DNA of 12,695 nucleotides from Kosmotogaceae bacterium UBA1373 (GTDB taxonomy: Bacteria > Thermotogota > Thermotogae > Petrotogales > Kosmotogaceae), in assembly GCA_002305955.1 (NCBI GenBank), contig DBRH01000046.1:1-12695 (forward strand), given 5' to 3'. The notes beneath the pieces are model-generated. The model was not told where the DNA came from. It was given only the letters and a program-made list of their open reading frames with translations, and did no database searches. Positions 1-7,029 of the stretch are shown in pieces (the stretch's first letter is position 1; each line of letters starts with the position of its first letter). A program made the position numbers and the translations under genes.

Positions 1-75
1 TGGCAGCCCCACGGGGAATCGAACCCCGACCTTCGGACTGAGAATCCGGTGGACTAGCCGTTATCCTATGGGGCC
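1..75 (-). tRNA. tRNA-Glu (anticodon CTC)
   Basis: Read on the minus strand, the 75 bases fold as a complete cloverleaf. The acceptor stem is GGCCCCA with TGGGGCT (one G-T pair), the D stem GGAT/GTCC, the anticodon stem CCGGA/TCCGA (outermost pair C.A not canonical) with loop TTCTCAG, and the T arm CGGGG-TTCGATT-CCCCG. Discriminator G and the CCA end are encoded. Loop positions 3-5 read CTC, which decodes the Glu codon GAG. The window begins exactly at the last base of the CCA end. A well matched promoter lies just upstream, at 87-115. Confidence 0.95.
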
Positions 76-86
76 AGATGAAAATA

Positions 87-115
87 ATAATATCATGGGC
101 TCTGGCTTTTGTAAA
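87..115 (-). promoter_or_regulatory. Promoter of tRNA-Glu
   Basis: On the minus strand a -35 box TTTACA (110-115, 5 of 6 consensus bases) is separated by 17 bases from a -10 box TATTAT (87-92, 5 of 6). Transcription would start near 80, about five bases before the mature tRNA 5' end. Spacing and matches are those of a strong vegetative promoter. Confidence 0.75.
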
Positions 116-448
116 GCACCCGATTTGCCTCATAATAGATCTATCATAAATGATAAGTGGATTTCCGTCTCGACCAACGCAAAAATATGTGCAAAGAGCG
201 AATCGTTGATTTTGCCCGACTCACTGAAGAGAGATCAAATAAGTCAGCAACTGCAAACATTCGGAGATTGATATAGGTCCAGATTCTCTCACTTCGATAC
301 CCAACGGTAGCAGAAAGAGTTAGTATTACTATGAGAGCGAAAAAGCTACGAGTATCACCGTAAATTAGCGCCGGGATTGATCTATGTTATCAACATCGAA
401 CCACCGTGCTGCCTATTTGGTTTGCTAGACCTCACGGTGACTGCTGGC
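116..448. other. Intergenic region without a recognisable gene
   Basis: I find no convincing coding region here; open frames are short and lack family resemblance. Two overlapping palindromes sit at 136-155: ATAGATCTAT (136-145), then TATCAT-AA-ATGATA (142-155). A weak plus-strand promoter-like pair TTGCCC (212-217), 17 bases, TCAAAT (235-240) could serve the membrane protein gene that starts at 465, but the match is poor. A ten-codon frame starting at 331 has no well spaced ribosome binding site. Confidence 0.5.
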
Positions 449-464
449 AAAGGAGATGGCGGGT

Positions 465-1691
465 ATGAAGATGACTTTTCTGCCCCATTCGCGGTTGGGC
501 AAGTGGGGTTTTGCTCTGAGTATTTCTTTCGTGATTCTGATTTCTCTCCAGGTAAGATTCTCGATAATACCGATCCCGGTCTTTGCAACGGTATCTCTTG
601 GAGTTGCGGGATTTGTAGCGGCTATTGTAGCTTTCATAAGGAAGGACAGGTCGATCGGGACATTCATTTCTATCGTAATCGGAGCGGTTATTCTCTTCGT
701 GTTTGGGTCTATATTGCTTGACTCAACAGATTTTTTCAAAGGGTTTCCAGTAGTAAAAGACTACTCGCAACGAACTGAAGGAAGCGACAGATCGGGGGAC
801 GGGATGAATCTGGGAGAGATTTCCCAATCGGGAGAACATATATATATGGTCGTCAAGAATAGACTGTATAGAGTAAATACCGACTGGACAGGACGGACAA
901 AAGTAACCGAGCTCCCGGTCAGCTCCATATTCATTTCAGGCGAATGGATATACTTCACTGACGACCCTGATATAAGCAATCTGTACAGAATGAAAAAGGA
1001 CGGAAGCGAACGGACTAAGTTGAGCGAAGACAACATAGCGCAGTACTGTGTTTCAGACGACATGGTCCTCTACAGCACAAAGAAGAGTCTGGCCGAGTTC
1101 AACGAGATCAAGAAGAAAGCTATGACGTCTGTAGATATTTTATTGGAAACCGAAGCGGGAACACTCAATAAAATGAAAACCGACGGATCGGAAAAAACAA
1201 CGCTTTTCAAAGTATCGCTAGAGCCTGGGAAAATAGAGATTCACGCTGAATGGATATACTACGAAGATTATGGCAAACTTTATAGAATAAAGATCGACGG
1301 AACCGAACGTACCATGATCTCCGGAAAGGGTCGGTTCGGATACGTTACCGATACATGGCTCTACTTCACAGCCCTAAGAGACACTGGAACAGACGCTTAT
1401 TACGATCTCGACGTTGTCAGAATGAAAATTGACGGCAGCGAAAGAAGCACTCTTGCCTCACTGGACAGAGTCTACTTTTTTACTTTCGACGAAGGCTGGT
1501 TCTATTTCGTTTTAAAATCAGAGAAGGGACTTCACAGAATGAGACCGGATGGAACTGAGATGCAGAAACTGAACAACATAAATATCTGGGCTCTCGACGG
1601 CGTATCTGGTAATTGGATGTATATCTCCGACTATTCGGGAGCATACTACCGCGTGAAACTCGATGGCTCGGTGGGAACCAGGATTAATTGA
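465..1691 (+). CDS. Membrane-anchored repeat (propeller-like, DUF5050-type) protein
   Basis: A 408-residue protein of unknown function. Three hydrophobic helices (about residues 14-30, 34-58 and 64-85) are followed by a soluble domain of about 320 residues. The positive loop IRKDR after the second helix puts the soluble part outside the cytoplasm. That part holds seven copies of a unit of the form YR-x-K-x-DGSERT-x-L, near residues 134, 173, 234, 272, 317, 356 and 394. Each is followed at variable distance by a W-[IFLM]-Y-[FIV] strand. This is the pattern of DUF5050/LRP1-type beta-propellers, which usually bind proteins or ligands rather than catalyse. I choose the ATG at 465 because AAGGAG (450-455) lies nine bases upstream; the in-frame ATG at 456 directly abuts that site and has no spacer. 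It may share a transcript with the hydrolase 51 bases downstream, but a terminator-like hairpin separates them. Domain assignment is from repeat pattern only. Confidence 0.8.
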   Translation: MKMTFLPHSRLGKWGFALSISFVILISLQVRFSIIPIPVFATVSLGVAGFVAAIVAFIRKDRSIGTFISIVIGAVILFVFGSILLDSTDFFKGFPVVKDYSQRTEGSDRSGDGMNLGEISQSGEHIYMVVKNRLYRVNTDWTGRTKVTELPVSSIFISGEWIYFTDDPDISNLYRMKKDGSERTKLSEDNIAQYCVSDDMVLYSTKKSLAEFNEIKKKAMTSVDILLETEAGTLNKMKTDGSEKTTLFKVSLEPGKIEIHAEWIYYEDYGKLYRIKIDGTERTMISGKGRFGYVTDTWLYFTALRDTGTDAYYDLDVVRMKIDGSERSTLASLDRVYFFTFDEGWFYFVLKSEKGLHRMRPDGTEMQKLNNINIWALDGVSGNWMYISDYSGAYYRVKLDGSVGTRIN

Positions 1692-1701
1692 GATGAAGAG
1701 T

Positions 1702-1744
1702 ACCCTCCGTAGATATATAATCTACTTCGAGGGGGTGTTTTTTT
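1702..1744 (+). terminator. Terminator-like hairpin overlapping the hydrolase start
   Basis: The outer arms ACCCTC (1702-1707) and GGGGGT (1731-1736) pair with one T.G. The inner arms GTAGAT (1709-1714) and ATCTAC (1720-1725) pair perfectly around an ATATA loop. A run of seven T follows (1738-1744). It lies 10 bases after the stop of the membrane protein gene, as expected for its terminator. The 3' arm contains the ribosome binding site of the next gene, and its T-run includes the first two bases of the TTG start, so it could also modulate hydrolase expression. Confidence 0.6.
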
Positions 1745-2534
1745 GTTTATCAGAAAGTGGACCGCTTCAGATGCAAAGGCCAATTTGATAATATGTCACG
1801 GGATAGGCGAACATTCCGGCAGGTACGACGCTTTCGCCTCTTTCCTGACATCCAGGGGCTTCAACGTCTTTTCGACGGATCTTCCCGGCCACGGGCTGCA
1901 CCAGGGGCAGCGAGGCTACATAGATTCCTTCGATGATATGAAAAATGCTGTGGTAGATCTGGCGACGGCCGTGAGAAAGGGAAAGCGCGAATTGCCTCTT
2001 TTCCTCTTCGGACACAGCATGGGCGGTCTTATCGGTTCGAGGGTGATCGAGGAAAACCCCGGCATCTTCAGAGCTGCCGCTTTGAGTTCGCCTCATCTCT
2101 ACTCCGCGAAAGAATCTGTGAAAAAGCTTCTTCCAGTAGTCAAGCTCGTTAAGAAACTGGCGCCGAAAATTACGTTCAGCAGCTCATCCAGGTTCGAACC
2201 TTCCGATCTCTCTCACAACAAGCTTGCAGTGCAGCGATACATAGACGATCCTTACGTTCATGATAGGGTCTCTCCCAATCTTTTTCTCGGAATGGAGGAG
2301 AGTATAGAGATGGTCTTCTCGGAAGTGGAAAAGATCACGATACCGATTATGATAGTTATCGGAAGCGACGACAGGGTTATAGACCCCTCCGGTGCCAGGG
2401 AGTTCTACGAAAAATTGGGATCGGAGAAGAGGTTTCTCGAAATCGCCGGAGGAATGCACGAAATGTTCGCAGATGAAGAGAGAAAGGGCATTCTGTTCGA
2501 GGGAGTTGTCTCTTTCTTCTCAGAGTTCCTCTGA
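1743..2534 (+). CDS. Alpha/beta hydrolase, monoglyceride lipase / lysophospholipase type
   Basis: A 263-residue serine hydrolase of the Hydrolase_4 (serine aminopeptidase S33-like) group, whose members usually cleave monoacylglycerols or other small esters. The oxyanion HG motif is at residues 19-20, with GEHSGRY right after it, as in monoglyceride lipases. The nucleophile elbow GHSMGG gives Ser92. The acid is Asp210 in GSDDRVIDP and the base His239 in GGMHE. No signal peptide is seen, so it is cytoplasmic. The start is TTG at 1743: the frame opens only at 1713, the first in-frame ATG would remove the oxyanion motif, and GGGGGTG (1731-1737) lies five bases upstream. The N-terminus is short, lacking the first strands of longer relatives. 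The stop codon overlaps that of convergent ribF by 15 bases. Substrate cannot be told from sequence. Confidence 0.88.
   Translation: MFIRKWTASDAKANLIICHGIGEHSGRYDAFASFLTSRGFNVFSTDLPGHGLHQGQRGYIDSFDDMKNAVVDLATAVRKGKRELPLFLFGHSMGGLIGSRVIEENPGIFRAAALSSPHLYSAKESVKKLLPVVKLVKKLAPKITFSSSSRFEPSDLSHNKLAVQRYIDDPYVHDRVSPNLFLGMEESIEMVFSEVEKITIPIMIVIGSDDRVIDPSGAREFYEKLGSEKRFLEIAGGMHEMFADEERKGILFEGVVSFFSEFL
2520..2534. repeat. Inverted repeat containing both convergent stop codons
   Basis: TCAGAG (2520-2525) and CTCTGA (2529-2534) are perfect inverted copies around TTC. The right end is the TGA of the plus-strand hydrolase, and the left end is the TGA of minus-strand ribF. The two genes therefore overlap tail to tail by exactly this palindrome. 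No T-run follows on either strand, so it is not a canonical terminator. Confidence 0.8.
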
Positions 2535-3407
2535 GTGGAGCTCAAGCCAGCGCCGCGCGATCTTTTCGTCGTGCTTTATCTGTTCTATGAGCAACTGTAG
2601 GCCGTCGAACTTCAATTCGGGTCTTATGAATTCCAGAAACTCTATTTCGATGTTTTTGTCGTATAAGTCTCCGGAGAAATCGAAGTAATAGACTTCGTAT
2701 TTCACCTCTTCGGTCACTTGCACGGTCGGCCTGAACCCTACGTTTAGCAGGCCGAAGAGTTCTTTGCCTTCTATGATCGATTTTACGATGTAAACCCCCG
2801 ATTTCGGAGTTACCAGGCGTTCCTCCCCACGCGTGATGTTGGCCGTGGGAAAGCCCATCTTAGAGCCGAGCTGCTGGTCACGATAGACTCTTCCCCTTAT
2901 CGAGTATCTCTGGCCGAGCAGCGCGTTGACCTGACGTATTTCACCTTTCGCCAGGGCTTCGCGTATCCAGCTGCTGCTTATCCTTCGACCATCCAGCACA
3001 CAATCGGGAACAGTATCTACGAAAAAGCCCATCTCGCCGGCCATCCCTTCAAGCAGCGCAGTGTTTCCCTTCGCACCGCTTCCGAAGGTGAAGTCTCTGC
3101 CCACAACGATGCCGGTCACTCCCTGCCCGATCAGGCCGTTGATGAATTCGCGGGGTTCCAGGTGCTTTATCTCGGCCATATTGGCCGTGATCACTTCATG
3201 GATCCCGGTCGAGAGAATCAATTCGATCCTCTGAGATACCGGGTAGATTATGCCCGGAAAGTTGGGGAAGTAGTAGGCCCAGGGGTAAATCATGGAAATA
3301 GCCGAACTTCTGACACCGAGTCTTCTTGACAGCTCGACCGTTCTTTTCATTATTTGACGGTGACCGAGATGAACGCCGTCGAAGTTTCCGATGCAGGTCA
3401 CATACAT
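2520..3407 (-). CDS. ribF: Bifunctional riboflavin kinase / FAD synthetase
   Basis: A cytoplasmic enzyme of 295 residues that phosphorylates riboflavin to FMN and then adenylylates FMN to FAD. The N-terminal nucleotidyltransferase domain shows GNFDGVHLGHR (7-17), GRDFTFGSGAKGN (103-115) and ISSSWIRE (143-150). The C-terminal flavokinase domain shows GFPTAN (185-190) and YEVYYFDFSGDLYD (237-250), with Glu238 as the expected catalytic residue. The usual P-H-P of the first domain is replaced by IYPWAYYFP, which I recall as a Thermotoga-type variant. I choose ATG 3407, one base after the truB stop, because the protein then begins MYVTCIGNFDGVHLGH as in relatives. A start at 3440 would lie inside truB and add 11 residues without family support. 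It is the last gene of the rbfA-truB-ribF operon and is probably translated by reinitiation. Confidence 0.95.
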   Translation of the reverse strand: MYVTCIGNFDGVHLGHRQIMKRTVELSRRLGVRSSAISMIYPWAYYFPNFPGIIYPVSQRIELILSTGIHEVITANMAEIKHLEPREFINGLIGQGVTGIVVGRDFTFGSGAKGNTALLEGMAGEMGFFVDTVPDCVLDGRRISSSWIREALAKGEIRQVNALLGQRYSIRGRVYRDQQLGSKMGFPTANITRGEERLVTPKSGVYIVKSIIEGKELFGLLNVGFRPTVQVTEEVKYEVYYFDFSGDLYDKNIEIEFLEFIRPELKFDGLQLLIEQIKHDEKIARRWLELHSEEL

Positions 3408-3408
3408 G

Positions 3409-4350
3409 TTATGCCCCGAGTACCTTTTCGAGTTTGGCAACCCTTTCCCATGACTCTTCTCTCTGGAGTGTCTTCACGAAGGATGACGTTCTTTCCGACC
3501 TGGCAACGGCGAGTAATCTCTCGTCATTTCCCAGTATCCGGATAATCTCGTCTTTGACGAAGCTTCCAAGTATTCCTACGACGTTTCTGGCGTGGACCTG
3601 ACCGCCGAGAAGCACCCTCTGGCTTTCCTGCTCGTTGAGGAGAAGCCCGGGCATAAAGTAGATGGCCTCTTCCAGAGTGATTATGGACAGAGCGGAGACC
3701 TCTTCGAGCCGGCTTGACGAGTTCAACGAGAAAGGTCCCTGGGCTGTCCTCCTGAGATAAGTGGTTGTGGCGCCGCAACCAAAGCGGTATCCAATATCCA
3801 TAACCAGAGATCTTATGTATGTCCCCTTCGAGACCCTCGTTGTGAAGGAGATCTTCCGTCCATCGAAGGAGATCTCTTCCATCGAATATATCTGTACGCG
3901 ACTGGGCGGGAGGTTGATTATATTGCCCTCCCTGGCGAGCTTGTACAGGCGTTCTCCGTTGTGTTTTTTTGCCGAGTAAGCCGGCGGCGTCTGCAACTGT
4001 TCGCCGATGAAAGCTTTAAGAGCCCCGGTTACTTCTTCAAGTGAAAGGGCCGGTACCTCTCTCTCTTCAACGAGTTTACCCGTGAGATCGAAAGTGTCGG
4101 TTATCCTGCCTAGTTCCAGCTCGGCTCTGTAGGTTTTGTCCATGTTGAGGAAGTATTCCAGCACCCTCGTTCCCTTACCAATGCCCGCTATGATAAGTCC
4201 GCTGGCAAATGGATCGAGTGTGCCCGAATGACCTACCCTCTTCGTCTGAAGTTTCCTGCGAAGCACATTTACGACATCGTGGGATGTCATGTCACACGGT
4301 TTGTCTACGAGTATTATTCCGTCAGTTGTCTTCTGCATCTTGCTTTTCAT
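3409..4350 (-). CDS. truB: tRNA pseudouridine(55) synthase
   Basis: A 313-residue enzyme that makes pseudouridine at position 55 in the T loop of tRNAs. Near the N-terminus GIILVDKPCDMTSHDVV (11-27) is the family entry motif. GHSGTLDPFASG (40-51) carries the catalytic Asp46. KTYRAELELG, PPAYSAKKHNGERLYKLAREG and SKGTYIRSL follow in the usual order. The last 75 or so residues fit a PUA RNA-binding domain. The start is uncertain: ATG 4350 (29-base overlap with rbfA) and ATG 4338 both have weak ribosome binding sites, so initiation is probably coupled to translation of rbfA. The rbfA-truB-ribF order is a common housekeeping cluster joining ribosome and tRNA maturation. Confidence 0.95.
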   Translation of the reverse strand: MKSKMQKTTDGIILVDKPCDMTSHDVVNVLRRKLQTKRVGHSGTLDPFASGLIIAGIGKGTRVLEYFLNMDKTYRAELELGRITDTFDLTGKLVEEREVPALSLEEVTGALKAFIGEQLQTPPAYSAKKHNGERLYKLAREGNIINLPPSRVQIYSMEEISFDGRKISFTTRVSKGTYIRSLVMDIGYRFGCGATTTYLRRTAQGPFSLNSSSRLEEVSALSIITLEEAIYFMPGLLLNEQESQRVLLGGQVHARNVVGILGSFVKDEIIRILGNDERLLAVARSERTSSFVKTLQREESWERVAKLEKVLGA

Positions 4351-4693
4351 TCTCTATCTGCTGAAGCAGCTGGGCCACCCTGAGAGTGGCCTCTATGCCG
4401 ATATCCTCTTTGAAACGTATCTCGGGTGCTTTGAACAACCTTATATTTTTGGCTATCGCCGTTCTGAAAATACCCTTGTCTTCGTTCAACCTTTCAACGA
4501 GAGTCTTTTTCTTCTTTTCTTCACCCATAGCGCTTATGTAGATCACCGCATATCTCTTGTCTTTACTCAGCTCGACTCTGACTATCGAAACCATGCCGAC
4601 CGAAGGGTCGTGACTGGCGTAAGATGAAAGAGCCTCCGTGAGAACTTTCTTGATCTCCGATTCCAGCATCTCTCTCCTGTGGCTGCTCGACAT
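4322..4693 (-). CDS. rbfA: 30S ribosome-binding factor A
   Basis: A 123-residue KH-fold protein that binds the immature 30S subunit and helps process the 16S rRNA 5' end. Recognisable parts are an N-terminal helix HRREMLESEIKKVLTEAL, the strand region VGMVSIVRVELSKDKRYAVIYIS (in the family, a VS-x-V-x-LS-x-D core), and the C-terminal IRLFKAPEIRFKEDIGIE that carries the typical P-E-[LI]-x-F-x-x-D signature. Start ATG 4693 is preceded by AGGAGG (4702-4707) at eight bases. The in-frame GTG at 4702 lies inside that binding site and is rejected. First gene of the rbfA-truB-ribF operon; a TATAAT box sits only about 20 bases upstream. Confidence 0.93.
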   Translation of the reverse strand: MSSSHRREMLESEIKKVLTEALSSYASHDPSVGMVSIVRVELSKDKRYAVIYISAMGEEKKKKTLVERLNEDKGIFRTAIAKNIRLFKAPEIRFKEDIGIEATLRVAQLLQQIENEKQDAEDN

Positions 4694-4712
4694 AGCTCTC
4701 ACCTCCTGACCA

Positions 4713-4718
4713 ATTATA
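4713..4718 (-). promoter_or_regulatory. -10 box of the rbfA-truB-ribF operon
   Basis: A perfect TATAAT on the minus strand. No good -35 box is found at 16-18 bases (CACAAA-like sequence only). The start would fall near 4706, within a base or so of the ribosome binding site at 4702-4707, giving a leader of about 13 bases before the ATG at 4693. Confidence 0.5.
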
Positions 4719-4805
4719 ACCCACCATTGCGGGAGTTTGTGGATGAATAGCTTCGAGCCTTGAAAGTGTATTGAATGCCGCCGGATGCTCCTCGTCGAAA
4801 GACTA

Positions 4806-4811
4806 TATAAT
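4806..4811 (+). promoter_or_regulatory. -10 box of the amidase gene
   Basis: A perfect TATAAT on the plus strand in the divergent gap. The -35 region at 17 bases reads GGATGC, a poor match. The predicted start near 4818 gives a leader of about 23 bases ahead of the GTG at 4841, with GGAG at 4832-4835. Confidence 0.5.
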
Positions 4812-4840
4812 AGTAGTAACTTATAGCGAACGGAGTGGAT

Positions 4841-5533
4841 GTGTTGAATAGAAAGATAGGTGCGATTCTAGTTCTGCTGTCGCTGGCCTCGCTTTTGACG
4901 GCTTTCACAATATGTATAGACCCGGGTCACCAGGAGAAGGCCAATCTCTCGCAAGAGCAGATAGCGCCCGGCTCGAGCGAGACCAAGGCAAAGGTCTCGA
5001 CCGGAACCAGAGGCGTCAACACCGGGATACCCGAGTATGTCTTCAATCTGGAGCTCTCTTTCATTCTGAGGGACAGGTTGCAGGAAGAGAACTTCGACGT
5101 AGTTATGACCAGGGAGAGACACGATGTCGATGTAAGCAACATAGAAAGGGCGGAGCTCGCCAACTCCGCGGCAGCCGATCTGTGTATAAGGGTTCACGCC
5201 AACTACAGTTCGGATCCTTCGCTGAAGGGAATGATGCTTCTGATACCTTCTCCGACGGCGACCTACACAGCCCCCATTTACGAAGAGAGCAGGAGGGCCT
5301 CCGAGAAGATCATGGCCAGTCTCCAGCAGATAGAGGGGATAACCTCGCTCGGAATAAGGGTAAGAGAAGATATGACCGGTTTCAACTGGTCAAAGGTCCC
5401 CGTTCTAATCTTTGAGGCCGGTTTCATGTCCAATCCCGAGGAAGACGCGTTGCTGGCCAGTCAAGATTACCGCGAGGCACTGGTCGAGGCTATCGTCTCA
5501 GGGGTTGTGGACTACTTTCTGAGTCGTCGATGA
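4841..5533 (+). CDS. Exported N-acetylmuramoyl-L-alanine amidase (Amidase_3)
   Basis: A 230-residue zinc amidase that cuts the bond between MurNAc and the stem peptide of peptidoglycan. Residues 4-24 form a signal peptide or N-terminal anchor (two positive residues, then a hydrophobic run), so it acts outside the membrane. Zinc ligands can be assigned as His30 (DPGHQ), Glu65 (GIPEYVFNLE) and His119 (RVHAN), with catalytic Glu192 in IFEAGFMSN. It belongs to the subtype with DPGHQ and the PGSSETKAKV segment between the first two ligands, rather than the GG-x-D-x-GA form. I choose GTG 4841, five bases after GGAG (4832-4835). GTG 4835 overlaps that site, and TTG 4844 is a possible alternative. 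It is alone on the plus strand, divergent from rbfA and convergent with the ABC ATPase gene, so it is probably monocistronic. Confidence 0.92.
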   Translation: MLNRKIGAILVLLSLASLLTAFTICIDPGHQEKANLSQEQIAPGSSETKAKVSTGTRGVNTGIPEYVFNLELSFILRDRLQEENFDVVMTRERHDVDVSNIERAELANSAAADLCIRVHANYSSDPSLKGMMLLIPSPTATYTAPIYEESRRASEKIMASLQQIEGITSLGIRVREDMTGFNWSKVPVLIFEAGFMSNPEEDALLASQDYREALVEAIVSGVVDYFLSRR

Positions 5534-5571
5534 CCGATCCATGGTTCAAACGATAGACGAGAGATCGGTCA
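5531..5571. repeat. Inverted repeat spanning convergent stop codons
   Basis: TGACCGATC (5531-5539) and GATCGGTCA (5563-5571) are perfect nine-base inverted copies around a 23-base loop. The left arm starts with the amidase TGA; the ABC ATPase stop (5546-5548) lies in the loop. No T-run follows on either strand, but the stem could act as a bidirectional transcript end or stabilise both 3' ends. Confidence 0.65.
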
Positions 5572-6289
5572 GGAAGTCTCTGATCTCGCTGCTGGCCGAT
5601 TCGAAGAACTCCCGGGGATACGTGTCCTTCAGTATTGAGCCATCTTTCATGAACAAAACCCTGGTGGCTATATTCCTGGCAAAATCGACTTCGTGGGTGA
5701 CGATCACCATGGTTCTCCCTTCCGATGAGAGTCGTTTTATGACTCTCATTACTTCTCCAACTAGCGAAGGGTCGAGCGCCGAAGTCGGTTCGTCCAGCAA
5801 CACTATATCGGGCTGCATCACCAGGGCTCTCGCGATGCCGACCCGCTGCTGCTGACCGCCCGACAGCTGGGAAGGGAAGCTGGCAGCCTTGTCATCCAGA
5901 CCGACCTGAGAGAGCTGCTTCAGGGCGATTTCTCTGGCCTCCTTCCATTTTTTGCCCAGAACTTTTACTAGAGGGAGCGCGACGTTGTCTATCACTCTGA
6001 GGTGGCTGACGAGATTGAATCTCTGGAAGACGAATCCCACTCTCGCCCTGAAGGATCTGATAGATTTCCTGTCGCCCTTCACGGTCGAGCCCTTGAAGAG
6101 TATATCGCCGCCGTCGGGGGTGATGAGATGGTTTATACACCTCAGAAGGGTGGTCTTTCCAGCCCCGGAGGGACCGAGAATGGCGATAACATCCCCCTGC
6201 TTCACATCGAAAGAGACCCCTTTGAGAACGGAAAGGTCGTCGAAGGATTTGGAAATTCCTCTTACGCTGAGAATTTCGTTTTCCGTCAT
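5546..6289 (-). CDS. Polar amino acid ABC importer, ATP-binding subunit
   Basis: A 247-residue ATPase of the GlnQ/HisP type that powers amino acid import. Visible motifs are Walker A GPSGAGKT (39-46), Q-loop Gln89 (VFQRFNLVSH), signature LSGGQQQRV (142-150), Walker B DIVLLDEPTSALD (161-173) with catalytic Glu167, and H-loop His199 (VTHE). I choose ATG 6289, whose ATGA overlaps the permease stop. A start at 6358 would add 23 unrelated residues read through the permease gene. Last gene of the three-gene importer operon. Family members carry His, Glu, Gln, Arg or opines. The histidine codons in the operon leader suggest His, an inference not visible in this protein. Confidence 0.95.
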   Translation of the reverse strand: MTENEILSVRGISKSFDDLSVLKGVSFDVKQGDVIAILGPSGAGKTTLLRCINHLITPDGGDILFKGSTVKGDRKSIRSFRARVGFVFQRFNLVSHLRVIDNVALPLVKVLGKKWKEAREIALKQLSQVGLDDKAASFPSQLSGGQQQRVGIARALVMQPDIVLLDEPTSALDPSLVGEVMRVIKRLSSEGRTMVIVTHEVDFARNIATRVLFMKDGSILKDTYPREFFESASSEIRDFLTDLSSIV

Positions 6290-7020
6290 GGTATCACCAT
6301 CTTCCTTTCGAGAGCTCTGCCAACGAACGACAGAGTCGATGTTATTAGCAGGTAGCAAAGGGCCAGAGCGATGTAAGACTCGAATACGGCCAGAGTCTGT
6401 GTGCCGACCTGTCTGGCTCTCATTGTGAGATCTCCGAGCGCTATCACCGAAACCAGCGAGCTGTCTTTCACGAGGCTGACCAGCTGCCCTATCAGGGGAG
6501 GAATAGATATCCTGAAGGCCTGCGGGAAGATTATCGAGAACATTATCTGTCTCCTGTAAAGCCCCATAGCCTCGCCAGCCTCGATTTCCCCGGCCGGTAC
6601 CGCTTCGATACCGGCCCTGAATATCTCTCCCACATAAGCGCCTTCAAATAGGGAGAGCGAGACCACTCCAGCCCAGAAGCGATCGATATTTATCGCCGAT
6701 CCAAAGCCGTAGTAAACGAGTAGAATGATAACAAGAAGCGGCATATTTCTGAAAAACCACACGTACAGAGTGCCGGCATCTTTGAAAAAACCCGAGTGTG
6801 AAGTTCTCGCCAGCGCCACGACAATTCCAACCACAATAGCGAAACCGAGAGCGATTACACTCAATTCGAGGGTCGTGACCAGCCCATCCAAGAACAACTT
6901 GTAATATCTGGGCAGCACTTTCCAGTTAAATGGATATGCCTGTGAAACCGAGAAATAAGAGAACCAGATCAATCCGGCCACAAACAAACCCAGCGTTATA
7001 CGTGAAACCGCTCTCTTCAT
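6286..7020 (-). CDS. Polar amino acid ABC importer, permease subunit
   Basis: A 244-residue inner membrane protein of the His/Glu/Gln/Arg/opine permease family (HEQR three-helix type, BPD_transp_1). The hydrophobic segments fit about five helices: residues 8-27, 47-71, 84-107, 114-130 and 215-235. The coupling loop that docks on the ATPase has the form EAGEAMGLYRRQ-x-x-x-x-IIFPQA (147-168). The N-terminal TTLELSVIALGF is typical of the family. It begins nine bases after the binding protein gene and overlaps the ATPase gene by four bases, so the operon is tightly coupled. There is only one permease gene, so the transporter is probably a homodimer in the membrane. Confidence 0.94.
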   Translation of the reverse strand: MKRAVSRITLGLFVAGLIWFSYFSVSQAYPFNWKVLPRYYKLFLDGLVTTLELSVIALGFAIVVGIVVALARTSHSGFFKDAGTLYVWFFRNMPLLVIILLVYYGFGSAINIDRFWAGVVSLSLFEGAYVGEIFRAGIEAVPAGEIEAGEAMGLYRRQIMFSIIFPQAFRISIPPLIGQLVSLVKDSSLVSVIALGDLTMRARQVGTQTLAVFESYIALALCYLLITSTLSFVGRALERKMVIP

Positions 7021-7029
7021 CGCCTAGCC

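Noticed and set aside
68..271. 67-codon plus-strand frame after the tRNA gene
   Set aside because: It begins inside the antisense of tRNA-Glu, has no ribosome binding site and covers the tRNA promoter; no family resemblance.
331..363. Ten-codon frame MRAKKLRVSP as a possible leader peptide
   Set aside because: The purine-rich sequence upstream is about 11 bases away and weak, there is no codon run and no terminator follows before the gene at 465.
456..464. ATG 456 as start of the membrane propeller protein
   Set aside because: AGGAG directly abuts it with no spacer; ATG 465 has the correct nine-base spacing to the same site.
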